A stretch of DNA of 64,000 nucleotides from NCBI GenBank assembly GCA_964653595.1, contig CAZZHH010000010.1, forward strand, positions 13,679 to 77,678. Direction: 5' to 3'. This DNA is from JBAXTE01 sp964653595 (GTDB taxonomy: Bacteria > Bacteroidota > Bacteroidia > Bacteroidales > WCHB1-69). Below are positions 44,230 to 54,060 of this stretch, piece by piece. The stretch's first letter is position 1, and every line of letters starts with the position of its first letter. The notes beneath the pieces are model-generated. The model saw nothing but the letters and a program-made list of their open reading frames with translations, did not search any database and was not told where the DNA came from. The position numbers and the translations under genes were made by a program.

Positions 44230-46983
44230 ATGAACGGTACACTTGATTTGTTTTCATGTGTTGGCATCGATACGGATTCGAAACAAAATGAAAATGCATA
44301 CTCTAAAATCATAGAAAATAGAGTTAGACCAGAAATGGGTACGTTGAATTCATTCGACAACAACGAAGAGGAAGAAAAAAAGATGGAAGATATTGAAATT
44401 ATAGAAAAAGAGGAATTAATGGAGGCTATGGGAGAGATTGAAGTTGATCAAAATAAAGGGTTAAGGGCATACAGTTCTGAGGAGATAACGGCAGCATCTA
44501 CCGAATATTTTAAGGGAGACGAGTTAGCTGCTAGTGTATGGATGAACAAATATGCGTTAAAGGATAGTCATGGCAATGTATATGAGCTTACACCGAAAGA
44601 CATGCATCTTCGTTTGGCCAAAGAATTTGCTCGAATAGAGCGTAATTATCCAAATTCGCTTTCAGAAGAAAAGATTTTTGATTTACTAGATGGTTTTAAA
44701 TATATCATACCACAAGGTAGTCCGATGGCTGGAATTGGCAATGATTTTCAAATTGCGTCCTTGTCAAATTGTTTTGTAATTGGCAACAATGGTTCCTCCG
44801 ACTCGTATGGTGGCATTATGAAAGTAGATGAGGAGCAAGTACAGTTGATGAAACGCAGAGGTGGTGTAGGCCATGATTTATCCCATATCCGACCTACGGG
44901 AAGTCCAGTAAAAAACAGCGCACTTACCTCTACCGGAATTGTTCCATTTATGGAGCGATATTCAAATTCTACCCGAGAAGTTGCACAAGATGGTCGTAGA
45001 GGAGCTTTAATGCTATCTATTTCTGTAAAACATCCCGATGCGGAGCGATTTATCGATGCAAAAATGACGCAAGGAAAAGTTACTGGAGCAAATGTATCGG
45101 TAAGAATTGACGATGAATTTATGAGATGTTTAATCAACGACACACCTTACAGACAGCAATATCCTATAGAATCTACAAATCCCACTTATACTACCGAAAT
45201 CAATGCTAAAAAGCTTTGGGATAAGTTAATTCACAATGCATGGGCATCTGCAGAGCCTGGTATCTTATTTTGGGACACCATCAGCCGTGAGTCTGTTCCA
45301 GATTGTTACTCTGATTTAGGATTTAAAACTGTATCCACTAATCCTTGTGGAGAAATACCTTTATGTCCCTACGACAGTTGCCGGCTTATTGCATTAAACC
45401 TTTACAGTTATGTAGAAAATCCATATACATCCGAGGCGTTTTTCAACTTTGACTTATTTAAAGAGCATGTACAATATGGTCAACGATTGATGGATGATTT
45501 GATTGATTTAGAGATGGAAAAAATTGATCGGATTCTCGAAAAAATCGAAATTGATCCAGAAACAGAGGATGTAAAAAGAGTAGAATTAGAGTTGTGGAAC
45601 AAAATTAAGACAAAAACGCTTCAAGGCAGAAGAACCGGACTTGGAATTACTGCAGAGGGCGATATGCTTGCAGCCTTGAATTTACGTTACGGCACTGAGG
45701 ATGCTAATGCATTTGCGATAGAAGTCCAAAAACAGTTGGCTATTTCTGCCTATACATCATCGGTAAAAATGGCTCGTGAGCGTGGTGCTTTTCCGGTGTA
45801 CAGTAATGAAAAAGAAAAAAACAATCCATTTATACAACGATTAAAAGAATCGTCTCCTGAATTGTATAGCGAGATGATTAAATATGGACGTAGAAACATT
45901 GCTCTTCTCACCATTGCACCAACGGGGAGTGTAAGTATTTGTACTCAGACAACATCGGGGATTGAGCCAGTATTTATGGTATCCTACAAACGACGCAAAA
46001 AGGTAAACCCTAATGACAAAAACAGCAAAGTTGCATTTGTAGACGAGATGGGGGACTCTTGGGAAGAATTTAATGTTTTCCATCCAAAGTTTTTAAAATG
46101 GCTCAAAGTTAACAACTACGACTTAGAGACTGTTAAAACAATGAATGACAGCGATTTAAATGATATTATTGCAAAATCGCCATACTATAAAGCAACCTCC
46201 AACGACATCGATTGGGTAAGCAAAGTATCTATGCAAGGAGCAGTTCAAAAATGGGTAGATCATTCCATTAGTGTAACGGTAAATTTACCAAGCAATGTTT
46301 CGGAAGAGTTGGTAAGTGATATTTACAAAAAAGCATGGGAAAGTGGATGTAAAGGAATGACCATCTATCGTGATGGCTCTCGATCGGGAGTTCTCATCAG
46401 CAAGGATACCAAAGAAGAAAAAACTAAAATATTGGAAACGCAAGCACCTAGCCGACCTAAAAAGCTAGAAGCAGATGTGGTTAGATTCCAAAATAACAAC
46501 GAAAAATGGATTGCTTTTGTAGGCAATTTGGACGGACGTCCATATGAAATTTTTACGGGGAAGGCGGAATCAATTTTTATTCCTGCATACCTCACAAAAG
46601 GATATATCCTTAAAGTAAAAGAGCAAGACAAAGAGACTAGGTACGACTTTCATTACAACGACAAGGATGGTTATCCACAAGTATATGCTGGATTATCGCG
46701 AACATTTTCGAAAGAGTATTGGAATTATGCCAAATTAATTTCAGGAATTCTTCGTCACGGGATGCCTATTCCAGATGTTGTGGACATTATTCAAAATATG
46801 AACTTAGATACCGACAACATAAATACTTGGAAAAATGGAGTTGTTAGAGCTCTTAAAAAATTCATCCCAGATGGAACCAAAGTTAAAGGAGCTAAATGTC
46901 CTGGATGTGGGTCGGAACATGGAGTAATTTACAAAGAGGGTTGCCTTACTTGCACCGATTGTGGATACTCAAAGTGTGGCTAG
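44230..46983 (+). CDS. nrdJ: Adenosylcobalamin-dependent (class II) ribonucleotide reductase
   Basis: 917-residue class II reductase that makes deoxyribonucleotides with coenzyme B12 and needs no oxygen. Landmarks: SLSNCFVIGN with the first redox Cys, RRGGVGHDLSHIRPTGSPV, STNPCGEIPLCPYDSC (catalytic Cys), LLTIAPTGSVSICTQTTSGIEPVF and CKGMTIYRDGSR. The C-terminal tail has CPGCGSEHGVIYKEG plus CLTCTDCGYSKCG, shuttling or zinc cysteines. The first ~75 residues form an unusual acidic extension (EEEEKKMEDIEIIEKEELMEAM); Met36 or Met52 could be the true start. No B12 riboswitch was recognised in the 230-bp leader, which has only a TAAATTCG -7-like box at 44089-44096. Monocistronic. Confidence 0.94.
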   Translation: MNGTLDLFSCVGIDTDSKQNENAYSKIIENRVRPEMGTLNSFDNNEEEEKKMEDIEIIEKEELMEAMGEIEVDQNKGLRAYSSEEITAASTEYFKGDELAASVWMNKYALKDSHGNVYELTPKDMHLRLAKEFARIERNYPNSLSEEKIFDLLDGFKYIIPQGSPMAGIGNDFQIASLSNCFVIGNNGSSDSYGGIMKVDEEQVQLMKRRGGVGHDLSHIRPTGSPVKNSALTSTGIVPFMERYSNSTREVAQDGRRGALMLSISVKHPDAERFIDAKMTQGKVTGANVSVRIDDEFMRCLINDTPYRQQYPIESTNPTYTTEINAKKLWDKLIHNAWASAEPGILFWDTISRESVPDCYSDLGFKTVSTNPCGEIPLCPYDSCRLIALNLYSYVENPYTSEAFFNFDLFKEHVQYGQRLMDDLIDLEMEKIDRILEKIEIDPETEDVKRVELELWNKIKTKTLQGRRTGLGITAEGDMLAALNLRYGTEDANAFAIEVQKQLAISAYTSSVKMARERGAFPVYSNEKEKNNPFIQRLKESSPELYSEMIKYGRRNIALLTIAPTGSVSICTQTTSGIEPVFMVSYKRRKKVNPNDKNSKVAFVDEMGDSWEEFNVFHPKFLKWLKVNNYDLETVKTMNDSDLNDIIAKSPYYKATSNDIDWVSKVSMQGAVQKWVDHSISVTVNLPSNVSEELVSDIYKKAWESGCKGMTIYRDGSRSGVLISKDTKEEKTKILETQAPSRPKKLEADVVRFQNNNEKWIAFVGNLDGRPYEIFTGKAESIFIPAYLTKGYILKVKEQDKETRYDFHYNDKDGYPQVYAGLSRTFSKEYWNYAKLISGILRHGMPIPDVVDIIQNMNLDTDNINTWKNGVVRALKKFIPDGTKVKGAKCPGCGSEHGVIYKEGCLTCTDCGYSKCG

Positions 46984-47009
46984 AAAATAAACAACATACC
47001 TATAAAAAA

Positions 47010-47040
47010 GTCCAGATTGCTTGTCTCTCTGGATTTTTTT
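47010..47040 (+). terminator. Terminator after nrdJ
   Basis: TCCAGA (47011-47016) pairs with TCTGGA (47028-47033), followed by seven T residues, 27 bp after the nrdJ stop. Confidence 0.75.
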
Positions 47041-47195
47041 TGCTATACTGGTGTCAGAAACATAAGAGAATAGAGAACTCGTTGCAAAGTTTCAAAATTA
47101 GGGTTCATAAAGCATTTAAACCTTCCATTATCCCTTAGCGATATTAGTGTTTTTCTAAGGACTTCTTTAGATGTTTTTCATGCCCAAATAAAAAA

Positions 47196-47225
47196 AGAAG
47201 AGCCACCCAAATGAGTGACTCTTCT
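47196..47225 (-). terminator. Terminator of the decayed T9SS gene
   Basis: AGAAGAGCCAC (47196-47206) pairs with GTGACTCTTCT (47215-47225) with one mismatch, followed on the minus strand by a T-run; it is 21 bp past the stop at 47246. The 47041-47195 stretch shows nothing else. Confidence 0.8.
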
Positions 47226-47245
47226 AAGATAATTGTGTATTAGAA

Positions 47246-48014
47246 TTACTTTACAATTTGAATTTTATTCATTGTAATTCCGTTTGCAGTTTCGATACGT
47301 AAGAAATACATACCGTTGGCAATAGAAGAAGTATTGATTGAACCTTCCATGTTGTTAATCACTGATTCAGCAACTACTTGGCCGTTCATGTTTACAACCG
47401 CAATTTTGTGAATGATGTTATCCATTTTTACATTTACAACATTGTTTGCAGGATTAGGATAAATGCTAACTACATTTTGAGCAGCTTCGTTTACACCCAC
47501 ATTTAGTTTAAATTCAACGGTTACGGTTGAATTAGCAGCTAAATTGCTGAGGGTATATGTGTTCGAGGTGTTTCCTGAAACAATAGTTCCGTCCAGTTTC
47601 CACTCTTTAACACTGTAATTTGCATCAGGAGTAGCAGTAAATATCACATTTTTACCAGCATTAACGGTTGCGGGAGAAGTAATAGAGGCAGCATCCACAG
47701 TTGCAGCTAAAGTTCCATTGGTTCCAATCACGTTAAAAGTAACGGTATAGGTTTGAACCGCAACGGTAAAGTTAACTAAATATAACAGTTGGGTTGTGCC
47801 ATCTTGAGCAGTTACTTTTACACTATCTACGCCTGGAAGAGCGGCAGCATGAACGTAAGCAATGGTTGCATTTGCATCAGTTGCTACAGCAGTAACTGGA
47901 GGAACAGCAGTAGTTCCAGCAGGTAATACTACGTTATATAGAATAGATAGTTGGAGCAAATCCAGTTACGGTAGTTCCGCTTACTTGTAAATCAGATAAA
48001 GAAACAGGAGTTTC
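47246..48014 (-). pseudogene. C-terminal fragment of a T9SS-secreted repeat protein, frameshifted
   Basis: The intact frame (47959-47246, 237 codons) reads: rest of a Bacteroidota adhesin-type repeat (YNVVLPAGTTAVPPVTAVATD), an InlB-B-type repeat (TYTVTFNVIGTNGTLAATV ... NYSVKEWKLDG) and a type A T9SS sorting domain (VSIYPNPANNVVNVKM ... ANGMYFLRIETANG ... KIQIVK). The repeat clearly begins further upstream in another frame (LSDLQVSGTTVTGFAPTIYS, 48014-47940); one extra base at 47939 joins the two frames, and a TAA at 48015-48017 ends the homology. No signal peptide or start fits. So this is the decayed 3' end of a larger secreted protein that still has its terminator. Confidence 0.8.
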
Positions 48015-48221
48015 TTAAGGTACGTTTCCTTCATAATTTCTATTTATTAGTTAATAAATATATGGTCTTCTTTTGTTTTTAGTTTTTAATTCGGATTAAA
48101 AATAAAAACAAAAAGAGTGTAAAAGTACAAAAAAGTTTTATCGATAATCTAAATTTTGTAAATTTTTAAAAATAAATTCTTAATTTGACATATAACCAAT
48201 TAGAAAATTTAAAATTAAATA

Positions 48222-48494
48222 ATGTGTTCATCGAATGTTAAAAGCCCAACTCTATATTCTATTAATGGACAGGGCAAAAAGTGGAGAAAATTAGACCAAC
48301 TACAAACAAATAACTTTTTTGTATGTTTAAAACCAAAAGCAACAAACTGCATGAGCAAGAAGATGTGTAAGAATAGTGCCGAGATAAAATCGGATGGAAC
48401 GTATAATTTTGAGTGTGCTAAGTGTGGTCAAAAAGCAAAAAAGGAGAAACATCTTTGTAGGGCAAAACCTTTAAACAAGGAAAAGAGTCCTTAA
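48222..48494 (+). CDS. Small cysteine-rich basic protein, function unknown
   Basis: 90 residues, about 20 % lysine, eight cysteines. The C-terminal half has CKNSAEIKSDGTYNFECAKC followed by GQKAKKEKHLCRAK, a CxxC-containing zinc-ribbon-like layout; similar short GxKAKKKEHLCKPK tails occur in small Bacteroidota proteins as far as I recall. No signal peptide. The ATG lies in an AT-rich leader without a strong ribosome site. The gene stands alone between the decayed T9SS gene and a repeat-rich spacer. A metal- or nucleic-acid-binding role is possible but not shown. Confidence 0.6.
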   Translation: MCSSNVKSPTLYSINGQGKKWRKLDQLQTNNFFVCLKPKATNCMSKKMCKNSAEIKSDGTYNFECAKCGQKAKKEKHLCRAKPLNKEKSP

Positions 48495-48912
48495 ATCACT
48501 TTTCGCATAAATACGCATAGATCAAAATAGGAGAATCGGAAGCTTATCTGCAAAAAAAACGAAAAATGGTAACCCAGTTTGGTGAAAAAAGGTTCTGTTT
48601 TATAACATTGTGGGCTTAAAATTTTTGCTTGTCACACTCCTGGCTTTGACACTGGGACACCCAAAATCATATCCCAAGATTCTTCCACAAAAAACATTGC
48701 CATTGATTTAAGTTTAGCCATTATTATCGTTTTTATAACTGATTTTTTATAACGCTATTTCGCGGGCTGAAAGCCCAGCTTAATTTCACCTGTGGCAGCG
48801 CCTTAGGTGGAAACAAACCTAATTTAAAAATACGCACTGAAAGGGCAACTTAATTTTTTACAAAAAAACTCCCATTGTGGTGATAAAGATTATTTGGCAT
48901 TACAGGATTTAT

Positions 48913-48930
48913 ATACGATAGCTATCGTAT
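48913..48930. repeat. Perfect 18-bp palindrome
   Basis: ATACGATAGCTATCGTAT reads identically on both strands. It could be a regulator site or a structural repeat; nothing nearby shows which. Confidence 0.7.
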
Positions 48931-48945
48931 GAGGATATTTATTTC

Positions 48946-49020
48946 ATTGTCACCCTGAGTTAATCGAAGGGCATCCCAAAAGCCCTTGATATAATGCTTC
49001 GATAAACTCAGCATGACAAT
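48946..49020. repeat. REP-like inverted repeat
   Basis: The 24-base arms 48946-48969 and 48997-49020 are inverted copies with three mismatches around a 27-base centre that has its own GGGC/GCCC pairing. The wording (TGTCACCCTGAG ... CTCAGCATGACA) is that of an abundant intergenic repeat in many Bacteroidota genomes. Confidence 0.8.
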
Positions 49021-49164
49021 GGTTAACAGCTATAGTAATATTGCAAAGTCCCGATTGCCTTCGGAGACTGGATGACAATTTCAAATATTTTACTCTTAAC
49101 TCTCAAAAATGGTATTAAAAAATAAATGAAACACCAACATTATTGCAAAACATAACCTAAAAAA

Positions 49165-49503
49165 CTAGTCTAATGTTTCTTTTAAATCGAGCAGGAACGT
49201 TTTAATTTTTTTCAATTTAAAAACCACTTCCATTTCTACATCGGTATCGGGTTTTTTGTTCCCCAATTTTTCTTTAGCTCCGGTGAGAGTATAGCCAGAC
49301 TCTTTTACAAGATGATAAATAACATGAAAATTATCGACATCTTGCTTGGTAAAAAGCCGATTCCCTTTTTTGTTTTTGGCTGGCTTAATGATATCAAACT
49401 CTTTTTCCCAAAAACGAATAAGCGACGTATTTACATCGAACATTTTGGCAACTTCGCCTATGGTGTAATATAGCTTTTCGATTGGTTTGTCTTTTACTGG
49501 CAT
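49165..49503 (-). CDS. MerR family transcriptional regulator
   Basis: 112 residues. The N-terminal MerR winged helix is clear: YYTIGEVAKMFDVNTSLIRFWEKEF (12-36), then NRLFTKQDVDNFHVIYHLV. A short helical tail (about 85-112) would dimerise; there is no sensor domain and there are no metal-binding cysteines, so the inducer is unknown. This small type is common and conserved in Bacteroidota. Its ATG is one base after the TAG of the secreted-protein gene, so they form an operon and the regulator is downstream. Confidence 0.92.
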   Translation of the reverse strand: MPVKDKPIEKLYYTIGEVAKMFDVNTSLIRFWEKEFDIIKPAKNKKGNRLFTKQDVDNFHVIYHLVKESGYTLTGAKEKLGNKKPDTDVEMEVVFKLKKIKTFLLDLKETLD

Positions 49504-49504
49504 A

Positions 49505-50287
49505 CTATTTTTTTATAAATCCCTCGGTTTTATTGTCATAGTTTACAAAGTAATCACCCGGCGAAAGAGTTTCTATATTTATCTCTTTGCCTTTGCCCGA
49601 AATTACAATTTTTCCTTTGGTGTCGATGATTTCGAAACGAGTAAGATCAGTAAACTCCAATACTTTAGATGCTTTAACATTTACGATAAAGACCTCTTTT
49701 GTACCAGGGCGAATTTTTATGGATTTGGTATAAGAGGAGTTTTTGGATTTAGTTTCGTATTGTTTTAATCGAAAGAGATTCAATCCAGAGTTATATATCG
49801 GTGTATAACAAGAGGTTGAAACAGTATCGGTAAGTCCAACGGTATGAACCTTCAACCATTTTCCCCATATAAATTGCTCGATGTCATAAATTTTCCCTTT
49901 TTCCAGTTCTTTCACATTCCAATTGAGGTTATTGTCCTTTTTGTTATATTTAAAGGATTCAATGTTAAAATCTTTGGTAGGTGCAATTGCCTCCGGGTTG
50001 GTAACAACGGGTTCGTAATTGTTTAAATGTTGAATGGAAATAATGATAGATTGTCCAATTGAAAAATTCATTTTAGTTAAATCCACCACATACGAATTAG
50101 ATGTAAATACTGAATCTAGGACATGGTTGTTAACCGAAATCTTGGAAATGGAAGAGACTCCATCCACAAAAGGATTGAAAATATAGATGTTTTTTCCCCA
50201 ATAGTTACCCTCAAGAAGCATATCTTGTTGTGAAAAACTAGCAAAAAAAAGAAAAAAGATTCCAACCGTAAGTACAATTTTTTTCAT
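49505..50287 (-). CDS. Secreted protein with T9SS-like C-terminal domain
   Basis: 260 residues with a signal peptide (IVLTVGIFFLFFASFSQ, about 4-19). The middle shows beta-rich segments reminiscent of fibronectin-type domains (NLNWNVKELEKGKIYDIEQFIWGKW ... LNLFRLKQYE). The last 60 residues (VLEFTDLTRFEIIDTKGKIVISGKGKEI, then LSPGDYFVNYDNKTEGFIKK) have the layout of a T9SS sorting domain, though the usual PNP motif is not present. Upstream of the merR gene in the same operon. Function unknown. Confidence 0.78.
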   Translation of the reverse strand: MKKIVLTVGIFFLFFASFSQQDMLLEGNYWGKNIYIFNPFVDGVSSISKISVNNHVLDSVFTSNSYVVDLTKMNFSIGQSIIISIQHLNNYEPVVTNPEAIAPTKDFNIESFKYNKKDNNLNWNVKELEKGKIYDIEQFIWGKWLKVHTVGLTDTVSTSCYTPIYNSGLNLFRLKQYETKSKNSSYTKSIKIRPGTKEVFIVNVKASKVLEFTDLTRFEIIDTKGKIVISGKGKEINIETLSPGDYFVNYDNKTEGFIKK

Positions 50288-50503
50288 TACAAATTTTTAA
50301 ATAACTTATTGAATATTATGGGTCAGTTCAGGTTTTCATATCGCCATGAATCAGACTATTAATAACTAAAAAACAAATCTCGAACAAAAACACAAAGTTA
50401 ATATTTAACAACAATTAACATTGTTATCTAACTGCTAGACATTTGAGTTGCAATAATAATAAAAAAATTCGACAAAAACCGTTTATTGAAAATTATTTTA
50501 ATG

Positions 50504-50511
50504 TATATTTG
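50504..50511 (+). promoter_or_regulatory. -7 element of the first C25 protease gene
   Basis: TATATTTG fits TAnnTTTG. Its last base overlaps a potential GTG start at 50511, which rules that start out and supports the ATG at 50544. The upstream TTG (50486-50488) is spaced only 15 bp away, so the -33 element is unclear. Confidence 0.5.
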
Positions 50512-50543
50512 TGAGATTAAAAACATCAAAAACGATAAACATA

Positions 50544-53500
50544 ATGGGGAAAAATTATTATTTTGGCAAAGTTTTGCTCACGGGAGTAGTTTTTATCTTT
50601 GCTTTAGGGATTATGTTTTCAACACAAGTGTATGCACAAAACAGTGCACAAACAAAAGTTAAAGTGCTTGAAAACTCGAACAATAAATTGCGTATAAAAA
50701 TCAACGCAGGCGACTTTGTTGCTGAAACGGTTTACCGCAACAAGGCCAGTTTTGTAAAAATTGCAGTAGAAGGCATGGGCACATCTACGGTTGCTGGTTT
50801 TCCGGAATTACCACAATACCAAACACTTATCAACATACCTGTGTGTGATGGAATGACCTATCAATTGATAAAAACAGAAGAGATAACCATGCCTTTGCAT
50901 ACATCCGGTTATCCATTGTTGCCAGCACAACCATCGCGTTCGAAAGGGGACAAATCTCCGATAGTTTTTGTAAAAAACGCCCAAGTATATCAACAAAATA
51001 GTTTTTGGACTCCAACTCCAGTAGTTGAGAAACTTGGAGTGATGCGTAACACAACTGTTGGCAGAATAGCAGTTTCTCCATTTAGTTACAATCCAGTTAC
51101 AGGGATTATAAAAAAGGTAACCTCAATGGAATTAGAGATAACCTTCAACAATCCAAATACGGAAGCTACAGAAGAAATGTTTGCAAAATACAACGATGTT
51201 TATTCAGGAGGAATTCAAAGTACAATGTTGAATAGTAAAGTAGAAACTACCTCCAAAGATGGGAATACATCAGGACCACTTCATTACGTAATTGTCTCCG
51301 ACATTGCCTTTCAAAGTGCGATACAACCATTGGTTACCTGGAAAAAGAAAAAAGGTTATATTGTAACTGAAGCATATACGAACAATGCAGCCGTAGGCAC
51401 CACCACTACTTCGATTAAGAATTATTTAAAATCGCTATATACTGGTGCTACAGCCACCCTACCCGCTCCTACTTTTGTATTGTTTGTAGGGGATGTTGCT
51501 CAAATACCAGCCTATGCCGGAACCACTTCTGGTAATCCTTCGGCAGACCACGTAACCGATTTATACTATTGCGATTGGACAGGGGATTATCTTCCAGAGT
51601 GTTACTATGGCCGTTTTTCTGGCACAACAGCACAAGAGATAACCAATCAAGTGAGCAAAACCGTAGAATATGAAAAATATTTAATGGCAGATCCTTCCTT
51701 CTTAAATAAAATGGTTGTTATTGCAGGACAAGATCCTACTTATGGCCCTACTCATGGAGATGGACAATTGAACTACTTAAAAAATACCTATTTTACTACA
51801 CCTCCTTATACTACCTATTCATATCCTTATAATGTTTCAGGAACTTCTGCTGCGGATATTATTGCTAAAGTAAATGCAGGGGTATCTATTGCTAACTACT
51901 CTGCTCACGGTAATTGGGACTGTTGGGACAATCCAAGATTTAGTGTTACAGATGTTGCATCTATGAATAATGCTGGAAAATATCCTGTCATGATGGGAAA
52001 CTGCTGTTTAACAAATAAATTTGAACAACCTGCCTGTTTTGGAGAAGCCTTATTACGCGGACAAAACAAAGGAGCAATCGGCTATATTGGCGCTTCAAAC
52101 AGTACTTATTGGAATGAGGATTATTATTTTGCTTGTGGTTTTAAATCAGTTACCTTGAACTCTCCATATTCTGCTACTGGGTTAGGTTCATTCGATCGTC
52201 TTTTCCATACACATGGAGAAACTTATGCCGACCAATATATTACCACTGGTCAGATGGTTAGAGCTGGTAATATGGCGGTTACACAATCAGCAGCAACATA
52301 CACCAAATATTATTGGGAAATTTATCATTTGATGGGCGATCCTTCGTTGATGCCATATTTAGGTGTGCCAACTACGATGACTCCAACTTACAATGGAATT
52401 CTTCCTTTAAACAGTTCATCCATTACAGTTACTACCACAGTTCCATATTCTTATGTGGCGGTATCGATGGGAACTACCTTACTAGGAGCTACTTTTGCAA
52501 ATGCCACCGGAATTGCCATTGTTCCACTTTCGGGTGTTACCACTCCAGGTACTGCCGATGTAGTAGTAACTGCACAAAACAAACAACCATTTTTCGGCAC
52601 TTTGGTAGTTCAAACGCCTACAGGCCCATTTGTATCTATGACAAGCGAAGCCATTGTAGATGCTACTGGAAACAACAACGGCCTAATAGATTATAGTGAA
52701 AATGCAGGTTTTTCGATTACGTTAAAAAACCTTGGAGTTGCTACTGCAAACACAGTGCAAGCTAAGTTAACCACCACTTCCCCTTATATCACGATGGTTG
52801 ACAGTATGGAAACTTATGGAAACATAGCTGTAGACGCAAGTGTTCTTAAAACGAATGCATTTGCATTTCAGGTTTCAAACTCGGTGCCAGATGGAACTTC
52901 TGTTACCTTTAATTTAACCATCACGGATAATGCATCTCATAGCTGGTCATCCACAATTACCAAAACCATCAATGCACCTGTACTTGAAATCAACAGCATG
53001 AGCATCAATGATGCTACAGGCAACAACAACGGTAGATTAGATGCTGGAGAGACTGTTCAACTTACCATTTCTGGAAAGAACATTGGGCACGCTGCCGCAA
53101 CAGCTGTTAACGGATTATTAACTACATCTACCCCAGGCATCACCATCACAGGATCGCCTGTAAACGTTGGAGCAGTAGTCGTTAACGGAAACATCAATGC
53201 AACCTTTACCCTTTCGGTAGCGTCGGATGTACCTACTCCTACGGTAGTAACTCTAAATGCTCGTTTCGAGCAAGGAGCATATTTCGCAGAAAAAGTGTTT
53301 GGGCCTACTACCGGACTTGTAAGTGAAGACTTTGAGACAGGCAACTTAACTCGATTTGATTGGGTAACTGGTGGTAATTTGCCATGGACTGTTGTTAATA
53401 CAGGGCAATATGAAGGCACTTATTGTTCGAAATCGGGTGCTATAACCAATAGTCAAACTTCAAGAATGCAGATAACCATGAATGTTCTTACCAATGATTC

Positions 53501-54041
53501 CATTTCATTTTGGTTAAAAACATCTTGCGAAAACGATCCTGACAACAACAATTGGGATTACTTAAAATTCAGCATAGACGGTGCAGAAAAAGGAAGATGG
53601 GATGGTGAAACTGCATGGCAAAGAGCCTCATATCCTGTAACCGCTGGGTCACATACGTTTAAATGGGAATATATCAAAGATTTTTCTGTAGCCGATGGAA
53701 CGGATGCAGCATGGGTTGATTATATTGTGTTTCCTCCTATCTCTTCCCCTGGTGTTGATGTTCAAAATGTGGATAAAAACATCAACAACATTGTATTGTT
53801 CCCAAATCCAACCTCTAATAGCTTAAATATTGCCTATCGTTTAAATGACAATCAAAATGTAACCATTCAAGTATTTGATTATAATGGACGATTGTTGAAC
53901 ACACTTACCGAAAACGAAATGCAAATGCAAGGGGCAAATTCAGCTACTTTAAACACCTCCTCATTAAGTAGTGGAATTTATTTTATCACCATTAAAACAG
54001 ACAAAACAGTAATTACACAACGCTTTAGTGTTGTAAAATAA
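50544..54041 (+). CDS. Gingipain-like C25 cysteine protease with T9SS sorting domain
   Basis: 1165 residues from ATG 50544. Signal peptide (VLLTGVVFIFALGIMFSTQVYAQ, about 10-32), a propeptide to about 230, then the C25 catalytic domain: His455 in SAHGNWDCW and Cys488 (or the neighbouring Cys487) in MMGNCCLTN; the 33-residue His-Cys distance equals that in gingipain RgpB. After it come Ig-like domains, two FG-rich repeats (INDATGNNNGRLDAGETVQL and a related one near 710), a MAM-like domain (SEDFETGNLTRFDW) and the sorting domain LFPNPTSNSLNIAY ... RFSVVK. An exported surface or secreted protease whose peptide specificity is unknown. Followed by a homologue. Confidence 0.9.
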   Translation: MGKNYYFGKVLLTGVVFIFALGIMFSTQVYAQNSAQTKVKVLENSNNKLRIKINAGDFVAETVYRNKASFVKIAVEGMGTSTVAGFPELPQYQTLINIPVCDGMTYQLIKTEEITMPLHTSGYPLLPAQPSRSKGDKSPIVFVKNAQVYQQNSFWTPTPVVEKLGVMRNTTVGRIAVSPFSYNPVTGIIKKVTSMELEITFNNPNTEATEEMFAKYNDVYSGGIQSTMLNSKVETTSKDGNTSGPLHYVIVSDIAFQSAIQPLVTWKKKKGYIVTEAYTNNAAVGTTTTSIKNYLKSLYTGATATLPAPTFVLFVGDVAQIPAYAGTTSGNPSADHVTDLYYCDWTGDYLPECYYGRFSGTTAQEITNQVSKTVEYEKYLMADPSFLNKMVVIAGQDPTYGPTHGDGQLNYLKNTYFTTPPYTTYSYPYNVSGTSAADIIAKVNAGVSIANYSAHGNWDCWDNPRFSVTDVASMNNAGKYPVMMGNCCLTNKFEQPACFGEALLRGQNKGAIGYIGASNSTYWNEDYYFACGFKSVTLNSPYSATGLGSFDRLFHTHGETYADQYITTGQMVRAGNMAVTQSAATYTKYYWEIYHLMGDPSLMPYLGVPTTMTPTYNGILPLNSSSITVTTTVPYSYVAVSMGTTLLGATFANATGIAIVPLSGVTTPGTADVVVTAQNKQPFFGTLVVQTPTGPFVSMTSEAIVDATGNNNGLIDYSENAGFSITLKNLGVATANTVQAKLTTTSPYITMVDSMETYGNIAVDASVLKTNAFAFQVSNSVPDGTSVTFNLTITDNASHSWSSTITKTINAPVLEINSMSINDATGNNNGRLDAGETVQLTISGKNIGHAAATAVNGLLTTSTPGITITGSPVNVGAVVVNGNINATFTLSVASDVPTPTVVTLNARFEQGAYFAEKVFGPTTGLVSEDFETGNLTRFDWVTGGNLPWTVVNTGQYEGTYCSKSGAITNSQTSRMQITMNVLTNDSISFWLKTSCENDPDNNNWDYLKFSIDGAEKGRWDGETAWQRASYPVTAGSHTFKWEYIKDFSVADGTDAAWVDYIVFPPISSPGVDVQNVDKNINNIVLFPNPTSNSLNIAYRLNDNQNVTIQVFDYNGRLLNTLTENEMQMQGANSATLNTSSLSSGIYFITIKTDKTVITQRFSVVK

Positions 54042-54060
54042 CATTTTTAAATGAGATATT

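Larger units (their letters stand above)
48495..49164. other. Repeat-rich spacer of about 670 bp
   Basis: No gene supported. It contains a GGGCTGAAAGCCC hairpin near 48764-48776, the palindrome at 48913-48930 and the REP-like inverted repeat at 48946-49020. These are common kinds of Bacteroidota intergenic elements and read in no consistent frame. Confidence 0.7.

Noticed and set aside
48946..49020. REP-like inverted repeat considered as a novel element
   Set aside because: Its wording resembles an abundant intergenic repeat of Bacteroidota, so it is listed as a feature but not as a discovery.
50511..50543. Earlier GTG start for the first C25 protease
   Set aside because: A TATATTTG -7 element covers 50504-50511, so an mRNA would begin after the GTG. 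The ATG at 50544 gives a normal signal peptide.
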